Below are positions 9,766 through 19,477 of a stretch of DNA of 64,000 bases, one piece after another. The stretch is taken from the NCBI RefSeq assembly GCF_007828035.1, contig NZ_VITV01000001.1, forward strand, positions 682,001 to 746,000. Reading direction: 5' to 3'. The position numbers were made by a program, and so were the translations under genes. The notes under the pieces were generated by a model. The model saw nothing but the letters and a program-made list of their open reading frames with translations. It searched no databases and had not been told where the DNA came from. The DNA comes from Nitrospirillum amazonense. GTDB taxonomy: Bacteria; Pseudomonadota; Alphaproteobacteria; Azospirillales; Azospirillaceae. Positions within the stretch are counted from its first letter, which is position 1. Each line of letters begins with the position of its first letter.

Positions 9766-9784
9766 GGTTCCCTGACGGGTCTTA

Positions 9785-11152
9785 TCAAGCAGCCTTATCC
9801 TCAAAGCACAGGCTGAACAACGCGCCGCCGCCGTGGCGGTCGCGGGCGGCCAGGCGGCCGCCGTGCTGGCGCATGATTTCCATGGCGATGGCCAGGCCCA
9901 GCCCTGAGCCGGTGATGCCGGCGCCGGCGGCGCCGCGCACGAAGGGCTCCGCCAAGGTCAGGGGATCCTCGCCTTGCAGGCCGGGGCCCCGGTCGGCGAC
10001 GGACAGGATGGGGCCGGGGCCCACGCGCACCTCCACCGTGCCGCCGGCCGGGCCATAGGCCACGGCGTTCTCCACCAGGTTGCGCAGGGCCTCGGCCACG
10101 GCGCCGGTGTTGCACACCAGGGGGAAGTCCTCCACAACCTCCAGCTCGATGGATTTGCCCAGGGAGCGGATGAAGGGCGCCAGGGTCACCAGTTCCCCCG
10201 CCGTCAGTTCGCCCGCCATGACGCGATCGGTGCGGGGCAGGGGGGTGCCGGACAGGCGCGACAGCGACAAGAGCTGCGCCACCAGGCGGGACAGGCGGCG
10301 CACGTCGGCGCGCACAGCCGCCATGTCGGCCTCCCCGCTTTCTAGGCGGGCCTGCACCACGGCCAGGGGGGTGCGCAGCTGGTGGGCGGCGTCGGCGATG
10401 AAGCGGCGGTGGTGGCGGAAGCTGCCTTCCAGCCGGGCCAGCGCCGTGTTGAAGGCGTCGACCAGGGGCAGGACTTCGCTGGGCAGGTTCTTGCCGTCCA
10501 GCCGGTGGTCCAGCCGGTCCAGGCCGATGGCCGCCGCCTCCTCCGACACCTCCTGGATGGGGGTCAGGCTGCTGCGGATGGTCCAGACGCCGATGGCGGC
10601 GGCGATCAGGGCCACGGGGATGCCGAACAGCAGGATGTCGCGGACGAATTCATCCAGCAGGCCGTTGATGATCTTCTGGTCGGCGGTGGGCGATTGCGCC
10701 ACCGCCAGCGTCAGGGTGCGGTCGCCCAGCTTGATGGGCGTGCCCAGGCCATAGCGCTCCGGCTCGCCCGGCGGGCGGAAGAAATATTCCGTGTCCGGCT
10801 GGTTCAGCGCCTCGCGCAGGGTATTGGCGGCGCGGGGCAGGGACTGGGTCAGCAGCCGGCCGTGCTGGTCCCACACGGCATAGATGACGCCGTCCTCTTC
10901 CAGGGCATAGCGGTTGGCCAGATCCGGCGGCAGGCGGTCCAGCGACAGGCCGCCGTGGTTGAACACGGCCATCAGTTCATTGGCCTGGCCGCGCAGCACC
11001 TTGCGCTGCACGACGCCGCCTGCTTCCTCCAGCCGCACCACCAGGGGCAGGATACCCACGGCGACGGATGCCAGGAACAGCAGGCCCAGGCGCCAGGCCA
11101 GGCGGCCCTGCAGCGACCGGTGCCGCCAGATCTGCGCCAGGGTGGCCAGCAT
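9785..11152 (-). CDS. two-component sensor histidine kinase (TctE-like)
   Basis: Inner-membrane sensor kinase, 455 residues. TM1 is at about residues 20-41 and TM2 at about 171-192, with a periplasmic sensing domain of about 130 residues between them that resembles the 2CSK_N domain of TctE-like kinases. A HAMP-like linker follows, then the H-box FIADAAHQLRTPL with phospho-acceptor His257. The ATPase domain has an N box (RNLVENAVAYGPAGG), a G1 box (VADRGPGL) and a G2 box (GSGLGLAIA). It lies 28 bases downstream of the response regulator gene on the same strand, so the two form an operon. Expected activity is autophosphorylation and transfer to Asp51 of the regulator. The signal is unknown. 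Confidence 0.93.
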   Translation of the reverse strand: MLATLAQIWRHRSLQGRLAWRLGLLFLASVAVGILPLVVRLEEAGGVVQRKVLRGQANELMAVFNHGGLSLDRLPPDLANRYALEEDGVIYAVWDQHGRLLTQSLPRAANTLREALNQPDTEYFFRPPGEPERYGLGTPIKLGDRTLTLAVAQSPTADQKIINGLLDEFVRDILLFGIPVALIAAAIGVWTIRSSLTPIQEVSEEAAAIGLDRLDHRLDGKNLPSEVLPLVDAFNTALARLEGSFRHHRRFIADAAHQLRTPLAVVQARLESGEADMAAVRADVRRLSRLVAQLLSLSRLSGTPLPRTDRVMAGELTAGELVTLAPFIRSLGKSIELEVVEDFPLVCNTGAVAEALRNLVENAVAYGPAGGTVEVRVGPGPILSVADRGPGLQGEDPLTLAEPFVRGAAGAGITGSGLGLAIAMEIMRQHGGRLAARDRHGGGALFSLCFEDKAA

Positions 11153-11180
11153 CAGGAAGAAATCCGAGGAAAGAGGGGGC

Positions 11181-11852
11181 TCACGACGCGCTCATCATAT
11201 AGCCCAGGCCGCGCATGGTGATAATGCCGGCCGTGGCCTCCGCCGTCGCCAGCTTGCGGCGCAGGCGGGACACCAGGGCCTCCACCGCGTTGTCGGTGGC
11301 CTCGTTGCCGAAGCCGTAGAGGGCGCTGTCGATGTGCGCCTTGGTCACCACCTGGTCCACCTTGCGCAGCAGCACCTCCAGCAGGGCCAGCTCGCGCGCC
11401 GTCAGGGTCAGCGGGGCACCGGCCACGGCCACGCTGCGGGCGGCGCTGTCGAAGGACAGGTTGCCGCATTCCAGCACCACGCCAATGACGCCACCCGGCC
11501 GACGCAGCAGGGCCCGCAGTCGGGCCGCCAGCTCCCCCATGTCGAAGGGCTTGACCAGGTAATCGTCGGCGCCGGCGTCCAGCCCCTCGATGCGATCATC
11601 CAGGGTGGACCGGGCCGTCAGCATCAGGATGGGCACCTTGCGGCGGCAGCCGCGCAGGCGGCGCACCAGGCTGACGCCATCGCCATCGGGCAGGCGCCGG
11701 TCCAGAACCAGGGCGTCGTAGTCGGCGGTGGAGATATAGTCGTCGGCCTCGGCCAGGCTGCCGCAGGCATCGACGGTGAAGCCGATTCGCGACAGGTGAT
11801 CGGCGGTTAGTGTCCGCAGATCCCGTTCATCCTCGACCAAAAGAAGCCGCAT
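11181..11852 (-). CDS. OmpR-family response regulator
   Basis: Response regulator of 223 residues, partner of the kinase gene just downstream. The receiver starts with MRLLLVEDERDL (acidic pocket), has phospho-acceptor Asp51 in ALVLDRRLPDGDG, and ends with the KPFD loop lysine. The C-terminal winged helix (LTLTARELALLEVLL, then VSRLRRKL and RGLGYM) is of the OmpR/PhoB type. The frame extends 20 codons upstream, but ATG 11852 is the classical start directly before the receiver. It is divergent from the FkbM-like gene, with 193 bases between the starts that should hold both promoters. Confidence 0.93.
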   Translation of the reverse strand: MRLLLVEDERDLRTLTADHLSRIGFTVDACGSLAEADDYISTADYDALVLDRRLPDGDGVSLVRRLRGCRRKVPILMLTARSTLDDRIEGLDAGADDYLVKPFDMGELAARLRALLRRPGGVIGVVLECGNLSFDSAARSVAVAGAPLTLTARELALLEVLLRKVDQVVTKAHIDSALYGFGNEATDNAVEALVSRLRRKLATAEATAGIITMRGLGYMMSAS

Positions 11853-12045
11853 CGGCCAAGTTCCCACAAGTCGCCCACTGCGGGCGGCAGACGTATCTAT
11901 ACGCGCGAACAAGCGCGGCCTGTCGGTGTCCTGCTGATTTTCACGGGGCGGGGCCGGTTTGAGAGGCGAAAAACCGCGTCAGCAAGGCGTCAGCTTGACT
12001 GTGCCATCGTTGCCACGCGCTGATCAACCGAGGGTGCTGACCACC

Positions 12046-13041
12046 ATGACCGTCCTCACCGCCGCCCTGCTGCCGGACCCGTCTTCCGGATCCTGGGACG
12101 TTCCGCCCGCCAGTCCAGCGGCCGGCACTCCCGTCATCGACTATCGCGCCCCGGTGGCACCGGTGGACGATGGCTTCGGACGGCATCGCCCCGGCGGGCT
12201 GCCGGGCTTGCTGCTGGCGCTCGGCGCCGCCCTGCCGGCCAGCCGCTGGGGCCGGGTGGCCGGCGGCGTCCTGGGCCCGGTGGTGCGGGTCATGGTGCCC
12301 TGGCTCTACGGCTCCGTCATTGATGTGGCGGCCGATGGCCTGCGCCGCCGCCTGCACGTCCGCGACCATGCCGACGACCGCCGGTTCCTGGCGCTGCCCC
12401 GCCAGGCGGCGGCCCGGGCCCGGGCCCATGTCGCGGCGGCCCTGCCAGCCGATGGTGTTTTTGTCGATGTCGGCGCCGGCACCGGCCTGCACACCCTTGC
12501 CGCCGCGCGCCACCTGGGCCCCCAGGGCCGCGTGCTGGCGGTGGAGCCGAACGCCGCCACCCGCGACCGGCTGGCGGTCAACCTCTCCCTGAATCCCATC
12601 GCCGCTACCGTGACCCTGGCGGAAGAGGCGGCGGGCCCCACTTGCGACGGCCTGGTCCTCGCGACCGGCGCCCGCAGGGCCGCCGCGGTGCCCGCCTGGG
12701 AGGGGCCACCGCCGGCCCTGGTGCGCACCCGCCCGCTGCTGGATTTGGTGCGGGCTGCCGGCCTGCATCGTGTCGACGTGCTGCGCCTGGGCTACAAGGC
12801 CGGCGCCGACCTGGCGCTGATCCCCTTCCTGCAGGCGGCACCCCAGGCCCTGCGCCCCCGGCTGGTCGTCATCGACCGGCGCGGCGCCAAGGGCTGGGGC
12901 GTGGATCTGCCGGCCACCCTGGCCCTGTTCGGCTACCGCGCCTGCGGCGTCACGCCGGACGCGCTGCTGTTCCAGGGCGATGCCGTTGCCGACTCCGGCG
13001 CCCTGTGGGAGCCGACCGACTGGTCATTGGTCGCCTCCTGA
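12046..13041 (+). CDS. FkbM-like SAM-dependent methyltransferase
   Basis: Protein of 331 residues with a Rossmann methyltransferase fold. Motif I is VFVDVGAGTGLHTLAAA (about residues 140-156), followed by GRVLAVEPNAATRDRLAVNL, the acidic end of strand beta-2 that contacts the adenosyl ribose. Late blocks (VDVLRLGYKAGAD and LVVIDRRG) fit the FkbM family, which O-methylates sugars or small metabolites. The first ~70 residues are Pro/Ala-rich and lack a clear fold. ATG 12046 was chosen over an earlier in-frame start at 11959 because of spacing and protein-like composition. It stands alone between the regulator pair and a shared terminator. The substrate is unknown. Confidence 0.75.
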   Translation: MTVLTAALLPDPSSGSWDVPPASPAAGTPVIDYRAPVAPVDDGFGRHRPGGLPGLLLALGAALPASRWGRVAGGVLGPVVRVMVPWLYGSVIDVAADGLRRRLHVRDHADDRRFLALPRQAAARARAHVAAALPADGVFVDVGAGTGLHTLAAARHLGPQGRVLAVEPNAATRDRLAVNLSLNPIAATVTLAEEAAGPTCDGLVLATGARRAAAVPAWEGPPPALVRTRPLLDLVRAAGLHRVDVLRLGYKAGADLALIPFLQAAPQALRPRLVVIDRRGAKGWGVDLPATLALFGYRACGVTPDALLFQGDAVADSGALWEPTDWSLVAS

Positions 13042-13071
13042 TCCGGCCCGTCTGATCCGCGCGAAAATGAG

Positions 13072-13104
13072 AAGGGCCCACCGGGGTGATCCGGCGGGCC
13101 CTTT
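13072..13104. terminator. bidirectional rho-independent terminator
   Basis: AAGGGCCC pairs with GGGCCCTT around an inner CCGG/CCGG hairpin. It is followed by a short T run on the plus strand and by CATTTTCGC on the minus strand. It sits between the convergent FkbM-like gene and the RND operon. Confidence 0.75.
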
Positions 13105-13125
13105 CCATTGGTCCTGTCGGATGCC

Positions 13126-16100
13126 TCAGCTTCGCTTCACCCCGGCCATGGCCGCGTGCAGGCGGGACAGCATGGGCCTGCGCGGCCGCAGGTTCCGCAG
13201 CGCCAGGTAGATCACCGGCGTGGTGTAGAGGGTGATGAACTGCGACACCAGCAGGCCGCCCACCAGGGCGACGCCCAGCGGCTGGCGCAGCTCCGCCCCC
13301 GTTCCGCCGCCGATGGCCAGCGGCACGGCGCCCAGCAGGGCGGTCAGCGTGGTCATGGTGATGGGGCGGAACCGTTCGCGGCACGCCTCCGTGATGGCGT
13401 CCACGGGGGACATGCCCTGGATGCGCTCCGCCGCCAGGGCGAAGTCCACCAGCATGATGGCGTTCTTCTTCACGATGCCCATCAGCAGGATGATGCCGAT
13501 GAAGGAGATCATCGACAGCTCGAACCCCGTGGCCATCAGCGCCAGGATGGCGCCGATGCCGGCGGAGGGCAGGGTGGACAGGATGGTGATGGGCTGGGCC
13601 CAGCTTTCGTACAGCATGCCCAGTACGATGTAGATGGTCACCAGCGCCGCCACGATCAGCAGGGGCTGGCCCTGGTTCTGCTGTTGGAAGATGCGGGCGA
13701 TGCCGCCCACCTCCACCCGCATCGAGGCCGGCATGGCCAGTTCCGTCACCGCCTGCTGCGCCCGGGCCAGGGCGTCCACCTGGGCGACGCCGTCGGCCAG
13801 GTTGAAGCTGAGGGTGGAGGAGGGGTACTGCCCCTCATGGTTCACCGACAGGGGCGATTCCTGCACCTGCACCTTGGCGAAGGTGGATAGCGGCACCATG
13901 CCCGCCACCGACTTCACATAGATGCGCACCAAATCGTCCGGACCCTTCTGCTCATTGGGCGTCGCCTCCAGCACCACGTGGTACTGGTTGCGGGCGCCGT
14001 AGAGGGTGCTGACCTGCTTCTGGCTGAAGGCGTTGCCCAGGGCCGCGTCCACGTCCGATGGCGTCAGGTTCATGCGCGAGGCCAGGTTGCGGTCGATGAC
14101 CACCTTGGCGTCCAGGCCGGCCTTGTCCTGGTCGGAACTGACATCCTGGAAATAGTCCGGCAGCTCCTTCAGCTTGGTCACCAGCTTCGGCCCCCATTCA
14201 TAGAGGTCGTCCAGGTTGTCGCTCAGCAGTGAGACCTGGAACTGCGAGTCGCTGCTGCGTCCGCCAAAGCGCAGGTCCTGCTCCGCCTGCAGGAAGACCT
14301 GCAGCGCCTCCATCTTGGCGAACTTGGGCCGCAGGCGGGCGATGACCTGGTCGGCGCTGGCGTCGCGCTGGTTCCTGGGCTTCAGCGAGATGGTCATGCT
14401 GCCGGTGTTGGCGCTGCTGCTGCCGGGGCCGCCGCCGCCGCCGCCGGTGGTGCCGCCGATGGCCGCCACCGCCGGATCGTCGGCGATGATCTTCACCACC
14501 TCCTGCATGCGGCGTTGCATGGTCTGGAAGGAGGTGTCGGCCGAGGCGCGCACGCTGCCGCGCAGCAGGCCCGTGTCCTGCTGGGGGAAGCCGCCCTTGG
14601 GCACCACGCCATACAGGTAGACGGTGCCGAAAATGGTGCCGATGGCCACGAACAGCATGAGGATGCGGTGCCGCATCACCCAGCCCAGGCCCTTCATATA
14701 CAGGTTGGTGGCGCCGTCCAGCGGCCGGCCCACCCAGCGGTCGGCCCAGTTGGCCTTGCGCTCCCGGGCATGGTCGACGAAGCGGGCGCACATCATGGGC
14801 GTCAGGGTCACCGATACGATGCCCGACACCAGGATGGCCGCCGTCAGGGTCATGGCGAATTCGTGGAACAGCCGGCCCGCCAGCCCGCCCATGAAGATGA
14901 TGGGCATGAATACGGCCACCAGCGACAGGGTCATGGACACGATGGTGAAGCCGATCTCGCGCGCGCCGTCCAGGGCCGCCTGCAAGGGCGGCTTGCCCAT
15001 CTCACGATGGCGGACGGCGTTCTCGATCATGACGATGGCGTCGTCGACCACGAAGCCCACGCTGATGGTCAGGGCCATCAGCGACAGGTTGTCCATGCTG
15101 TAGTCCAGCATCCACATGACGGCGAAGGTGCCGGCCAGCGACAGGGGCACGGCGGTGGCGGCGGCCAGCGTGGGCGCCAGGCGGCGCAGGAACAGGCCCA
15201 CCACCAGGATGACCAGGCCGATGGAGATCAGCATGGTGATCTGCACGTCGTCCACGCTGGCGCGGATGGTGCCGGTCTGGTCGTTGACCACGTTGATGTC
15301 GATGCCGGGCGGCAGCCACTTCTGGATCTGGCCCAGGTTGGCCTTGATCAGGTCCACCGTCTTGATGACGTTGGCGCCGGGCTGCTTCAGCACCGAGACC
15401 AGCACGGCCGGCTGCGTGCCGAACCAGCCCGCCTGCCGGATGTTTTCCGAGCTGTTCAGCACCGTGGCCACGTCACCCAGGCGGAAGACGGTGCCGCTGG
15501 CGGTGCGCACCACCAGGTCGCGGTAGTCCTGCGCCTTCAGCATGGTGTCGTTGGTGGTAACCGTCATCAGCGTGTCTTCGCCGTCCATGGTGCCCACGGG
15601 CTGGCTGACGTTGGCGTTGGTGATGGCGGTGCTGATGTCGGCCAGGCTGATCTTACGCGCGGCCAGGGCGTTCACGTCCACCTGCACGCGGATGGCGGAC
15701 TTCTCGCCACCGGCGGCCGAGGCCTGGGCCACGCCCTCGATCTGCGACAGGCGCTGGGCCAGGATGCCGTCGGCGGCGTCGAAGATGGCCTGGTTGGTCA
15801 GGGTCTTGGACGTCAGGGCCAGCGTCATGATGGGCCGGCCGTTGGGGTTGGCCTTGCGGAACGTGGGTTGGCTGGTCAGGCCGGAGGGCAGGTCGGTGGC
15901 GGCGGCGCTGATGGCCGCCTGCACGTCGCGCGCCGCGTCCGTCACCGGCCGGCTGACGTCGAACTGCAGGATGATGGTGCTGACGCCCAGCGACGTGGAC
16001 GAGGTCATCTCGTTCACGCCGGCGATCTCACCCAGGTGACGCTCCAGCGGGGCGGTCACCGTCGCGGCCATGGTCACGGGGTCGGCCCCCGATTCCCTGG

Positions 16101-16245
16101 CCTGGATGAAGATGATGGGCAGGTCGGTGTTGGGCAGGGACGCCACCGGCAGGAAGGCGTACGCCACCGCCCCCACCAGCGCCAGGCCGATGGCCAGCAG
16201 GGCCGTGCCGATGGGCCGGCGGATGAAGGGTTCGGAGATGCTCAT
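13126..16245 (-). CDS. mdtC: RND efflux transporter, MdtC-like
   Basis: Second inner-membrane RND pump subunit of an MdtABC/MuxABC-type system, 1039 residues. The N-terminus MSISEPFIRRPIGTALLAIG is the classical RND start. TM4 carries the Asp pair of the proton relay in [17 protein letters not shown], and two periplasmic porter loops follow TM1 and TM7. A glycine run (about GGTTGGGGGGPGSSS) lies in the second porter loop. It is the last gene of the operon, 19 bases after the first RND gene, and is followed by a terminator. MdtB and MdtC form a heterotrimer in E. coli; the same is inferred here. The B/C naming follows gene order only. Confidence 0.92.
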   Translation of the reverse strand: MSISEPFIRRPIGTALLAIGLALVGAVAYAFLPVASLPNTDLPIIFIQARESGADPVTMAATVTAPLERHLGEIAGVNEMTSSTSLGVSTIILQFDVSRPVTDAARDVQAAISAAATDLPSGLTSQPTFRKANPNGRPIMTLALTSKTLTNQAIFDAADGILAQRLSQIEGVAQASAAGGEKSAIRVQVDVNALAARKISLADISTAITNANVSQPVGTMDGEDTLMTVTTNDTMLKAQDYRDLVVRTASGTVFRLGDVATVLNSSENIRQAGWFGTQPAVLVSVLKQPGANVIKTVDLIKANLGQIQKWLPPGIDINVVNDQTGTIRASVDDVQITMLISIGLVILVVGLFLRRLAPTLAAATAVPLSLAGTFAVMWMLDYSMDNLSLMALTISVGFVVDDAIVMIENAVRHREMGKPPLQAALDGAREIGFTIVSMTLSLVAVFMPIIFMGGLAGRLFHEFAMTLTAAILVSGIVSVTLTPMMCARFVDHARERKANWADRWVGRPLDGATNLYMKGLGWVMRHRILMLFVAIGTIFGTVYLYGVVPKGGFPQQDTGLLRGSVRASADTSFQTMQRRMQEVVKIIADDPAVAAIGGTTGGGGGGPGSSSANTGSMTISLKPRNQRDASADQVIARLRPKFAKMEALQVFLQAEQDLRFGGRSSDSQFQVSLLSDNLDDLYEWGPKLVTKLKELPDYFQDVSSDQDKAGLDAKVVIDRNLASRMNLTPSDVDAALGNAFSQKQVSTLYGARNQYHVVLEATPNEQKGPDDLVRIYVKSVAGMVPLSTFAKVQVQESPLSVNHEGQYPSSTLSFNLADGVAQVDALARAQQAVTELAMPASMRVEVGGIARIFQQQNQGQPLLIVAALVTIYIVLGMLYESWAQPITILSTLPSAGIGAILALMATGFELSMISFIGIILLMGIVKKNAIMLVDFALAAERIQGMSPVDAITEACRERFRPITMTTLTALLGAVPLAIGGGTGAELRQPLGVALVGGLLVSQFITLYTTPVIYLALRNLRPRRPMLSRLHAAMAGVKRS

Positions 16246-16264
16246 GGGGTGGCTGCTCCGCGCC

Positions 16265-19200
16265 TCAGTCCGCCAGGCCCGTCAGGGGTGGGGGCGCGCC
16301 CGGGGGCACGTCTTCCGTCCGGTCGCCGCCGGTGCGCCGGGCGACCCAGGCGCGCAGCCGCTCCATGTACAGATAGATCACCGGCGTGGTGTACAGGGTC
16401 AGCAGCTGCGACAGGATCAGGCCGCCGACGATGGTGATGCCCAGCGGCCGGCGCAGCTCCGACCCCGTGCCATGCTCCAGCGCCAGGGGCAGGGCGCCCA
16501 GCAGCGCCGCCATGGTGGTCATCATGATGGGGCGGAAGCGCAGCAGACAGGCCTCCACGATCGAGTCGTGGGGGGATTTGCCCTCCACCCGTTCCGCCTC
16601 GATGGCGAAGTCGATCATCATGATGGCGTTCTTCTTCACGATGCCCATCAGCAGCACGATGCCGATCAGGGCGACCAGCGACAGGTCGTTGCCGGTCAGC
16701 CACAGCGCCAGCAGGGCGCCGATGCCGGCCGATGGCAGGGTCGACAGGATGGTCACCGGGTGGATGATGCTCTCATACAGCACGCCCAGCACGATGTAGA
16801 TCGTCACCACGGCGGCGGCGATCAGCCACGGCTCGCTGGCGATGGAGGTCTGGAATTCCGCCGCCTCGCCGGCGAAGGACCCGGTCACCGTGTCCGGCAT
16901 GCCGATGTCCTTCTCCGCCTTGGTCACGGCGTCTACCGCGTCACCCAGCGACTGGCCCTCGGCCAGGTTGAAGGTGACGGTCAGGGCCGGGAACTGGGCC
17001 TGGTGGTTCACCGTCAGGGGCGCGCTGGTGGTCTCGATCTGTACCAGAGAACTCAGCGGCACCTGGGTGTTGGTGGTGACCTGGGTGCTCTGCGCCACCG
17101 TGTTCACCGCCACCGGCCCGCCGGTGCTGGGCACATACAGGCGGCCCAGCGCCTCGGGGCTGGATTGCAGCTTCTCCGGCACCTCCAGCACCACGCGGTA
17201 CTGGTTCATCTGGGCGTAGATGGTGGAGATCTGGCGCTGGCCGAAGGCGTCGTACAGCACGTCGTCGATGCTCTGGATGCTGACGCCCAGGCGGGCGGCC
17301 AGGGCGCGGTCGACGTTCAGCACCACTTGGCGGCCATTGGTCTGCTGGTCGCTGGCTACGTCGCGGAACTGGGGCAGGCTGCGCAGCTTGGCCACTAGCT
17401 TGGGCGCCCATTCCGCCAGTTCCACGCCATCGGCGTCGGCCAGAGTGTACTGGTACTGCGTGCGGCTGGCGCGGGCGCCGATCTGGATGTCCTGCACCGA
17501 CTGGACGTAGACCTCACCCTGCACGCCCGACAGCTTGTGGCTGAGGCGCACGGCGACCGCGTCGGCATTGGCCGATCGTTCGTCCCGCGGCTTCAGGCCC
17601 ACCGACAGGTGGGCGGTATTGGGGGTGGGGTTGACGGTGCTGGCGCCGGCGAAGCTGGTCACCGACACCACGTCGGGGTCCTGGGCGACGATATCGGCCA
17701 CCTGCTGCTGCAGGCGGCGCATGGACGAGAACGAGCTGTCCTGGTCGCCGTCCACGGTGATGGCCAGGATGCCGGTGTCCTGGCTGGGCAGGAAGCCCTT
17801 GGGCATCCACATGTAGAGGACGACGGTCAGCACCAGGGTGCCGATGGCCACCAGCAGGGTCAGGAACTGGAAGCGCATGACCACGGACAGGGTCCGCTCA
17901 TAGCCCCGCAGCATCCAGTTGAAGCCGGCTTCCGTCCATTCCAGGGGGGAATATTTGGCCCAGCGCGCGCGGCGTCGGTGGGCGGCCTGTTCCTCGGCAT
18001 GGCTGCGCAGCAGGCGGCCGCACATCATGGGCGTGACGGTCAGCGACACGACGGCCGAGGCGACGACGGCGATGGTCAAGGTCAGCGAGAACTCGCGGAA
18101 CAGGCGGCCGATGATGCCGCTCATGAACAGCAGGGGGATGAACACCGCCACCAGCGACACCGTCAGCGAGATCACGGTGAAGCCGATCTGCTTGGCGCCC
18201 TTGTAGGCGGCCGGCAGGGGCGCCTCGCCCGCCTCGATGTAGCGGATGACGTTCTCGATCATGACGATGGCGTCGTCGACGACGAAGCCGGTGCCGATGG
18301 TCAGGGCCATCAGCGACAGGTTGTCCAGGCTGAAACCGCACAGCGCCATGACGCCGAAGGTGACGATCAGCGACAGGGGCAGGGCCACGGCCGGGATGAC
18401 GGTGGCGCGGCCGGACCGCAGGAAGGCCAGGATGACCAGCACCACCAGCACGGTGGTCAGCACCAGGGTTTGCTGCACGTCGCGCACGCTGGCGCGGATG
18501 GTTTCCGTCCGGTCGGCGACGATGGTCAGCTTGATGCCGGCGGGCAGGGCCGATTGCAGCTCATGCAGCTTGGACTTCAGCCGGTCCGCCGTTTCCACGA
18601 TGTTGGCGCCGGGCTGGCGCTGGATGTCCAGCAGCACGCCCTGCTTGCCGTTGAACCAGGCGCCGACGCGGGAGTTTTCCAGCCCGCGCGTCACCACGCC
18701 CACGTCTTTCAGGTGGACGGGGGCGCCGTTCTTGTAGGTGACGATGACGTCGGAATAGGCCTCGGCCTTTTCGATCTGGTCGTTGGCGGTGATGGTATAG
18801 GCCTGGGCGACGCCGTCGAAGCTGCCCTTGGCTTGGTTCACGTTGGCCTTGCCCAGGGCGGTGCGGATGTCCTCCATGCTCAGGCTGTAGGCGGCCAGGC
18901 GCTCCGGCTGGATCTGGATGCGCACGGCCGGGCGCTGGTTGCCCTGCACGGTGACGCGGCCCACGCCCGACACCTGGCTCAGCTTCTGCGCCAGCAGGCT
19001 GTCGGCCGTGTCGGAAAGGGTGGAGATGGGCAGGGTTTCCGAGGTCAGCGCCAGCGACAGGATGGGCGGGTCCGCCGGGTTGACCTTGGCGTATGTGGGC
19101 GGATAGGGCAGCGTCTTGGGCAGGGTGCTGCCGGCGGCGTTGATGGCCGCCTGCACGTCCTGTGCTGCGTCGTCGATGTTGTGGCCCAGGCCGAACTGCA

Positions 19201-19477
19201 GCGTGATGTTGGACACGCCGAAGCTGGAGATGGACGTCATGACGTCCAGGCCGGGAATCTGCCCCAGCTGGCGTTCCAGCGAGGCGGTGATCAGCGTGGC
19301 GGTGGTGTCGGCGCTGGCGCCGGGCAGCTGGGTGGTGACCTGGATGACGGGGAAGTCCACTTCCGGCAGCGACGACACCGGCAGCGCCCGATACCCCAGG
19401 AAGCCCACCAGCACGATGCCGATCGCCAGTAGCGTGGTGGCGATCGGCCGGGCGATGAAGGGGGCGGAAACGTTCAT
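16265..19477 (-). CDS. mdtB: RND efflux transporter, MdtB-like
   Basis: First RND pump subunit of the operon, 1070 residues, 12 predicted helices. It starts [20 protein letters not shown] and shows TM4 [17 protein letters not shown] with the two relay aspartates. An unusual feature is a short insertion in the second porter domain (around [20 protein letters not shown]), where the adaptor-facing subdomain gains extra Thr/Gln residues. The start overlaps the stop of the adaptor gene by four bases (ATGA), a sign of translational coupling. The C-terminal tail is Pro-rich ([10 protein letters not shown]). Substrates are not predictable; MdtABC-type pumps often export bile salts, novobiocin or flavonoids. 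Confidence 0.93.
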   Translation of the reverse strand: MNVSAPFIARPIATTLLAIGIVLVGFLGYRALPVSSLPEVDFPVIQVTTQLPGASADTTATLITASLERQLGQIPGLDVMTSISSFGVSNITLQFGLGHNIDDAAQDVQAAINAAGSTLPKTLPYPPTYAKVNPADPPILSLALTSETLPISTLSDTADSLLAQKLSQVSGVGRVTVQGNQRPAVRIQIQPERLAAYSLSMEDIRTALGKANVNQAKGSFDGVAQAYTITANDQIEKAEAYSDVIVTYKNGAPVHLKDVGVVTRGLENSRVGAWFNGKQGVLLDIQRQPGANIVETADRLKSKLHELQSALPAGIKLTIVADRTETIRASVRDVQQTLVLTTVLVVLVILAFLRSGRATVIPAVALPLSLIVTFGVMALCGFSLDNLSLMALTIGTGFVVDDAIVMIENVIRYIEAGEAPLPAAYKGAKQIGFTVISLTVSLVAVFIPLLFMSGIIGRLFREFSLTLTIAVVASAVVSLTVTPMMCGRLLRSHAEEQAAHRRRARWAKYSPLEWTEAGFNWMLRGYERTLSVVMRFQFLTLLVAIGTLVLTVVLYMWMPKGFLPSQDTGILAITVDGDQDSSFSSMRRLQQQVADIVAQDPDVVSVTSFAGASTVNPTPNTAHLSVGLKPRDERSANADAVAVRLSHKLSGVQGEVYVQSVQDIQIGARASRTQYQYTLADADGVELAEWAPKLVAKLRSLPQFRDVASDQQTNGRQVVLNVDRALAARLGVSIQSIDDVLYDAFGQRQISTIYAQMNQYRVVLEVPEKLQSSPEALGRLYVPSTGGPVAVNTVAQSTQVTTNTQVPLSSLVQIETTSAPLTVNHQAQFPALTVTFNLAEGQSLGDAVDAVTKAEKDIGMPDTVTGSFAGEAAEFQTSIASEPWLIAAAVVTIYIVLGVLYESIIHPVTILSTLPSAGIGALLALWLTGNDLSLVALIGIVLLMGIVKKNAIMMIDFAIEAERVEGKSPHDSIVEACLLRFRPIMMTTMAALLGALPLALEHGTGSELRRPLGITIVGGLILSQLLTLYTTPVIYLYMERLRAWVARRTGGDRTEDVPPGAPPPLTGLAD

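Noticed and set aside
14515-16437. Open frame of 640 codons opposite the MdtC-like gene
   Set aside because: His/Gln/Gly/Ala-rich antisense frame without recognisable motifs.
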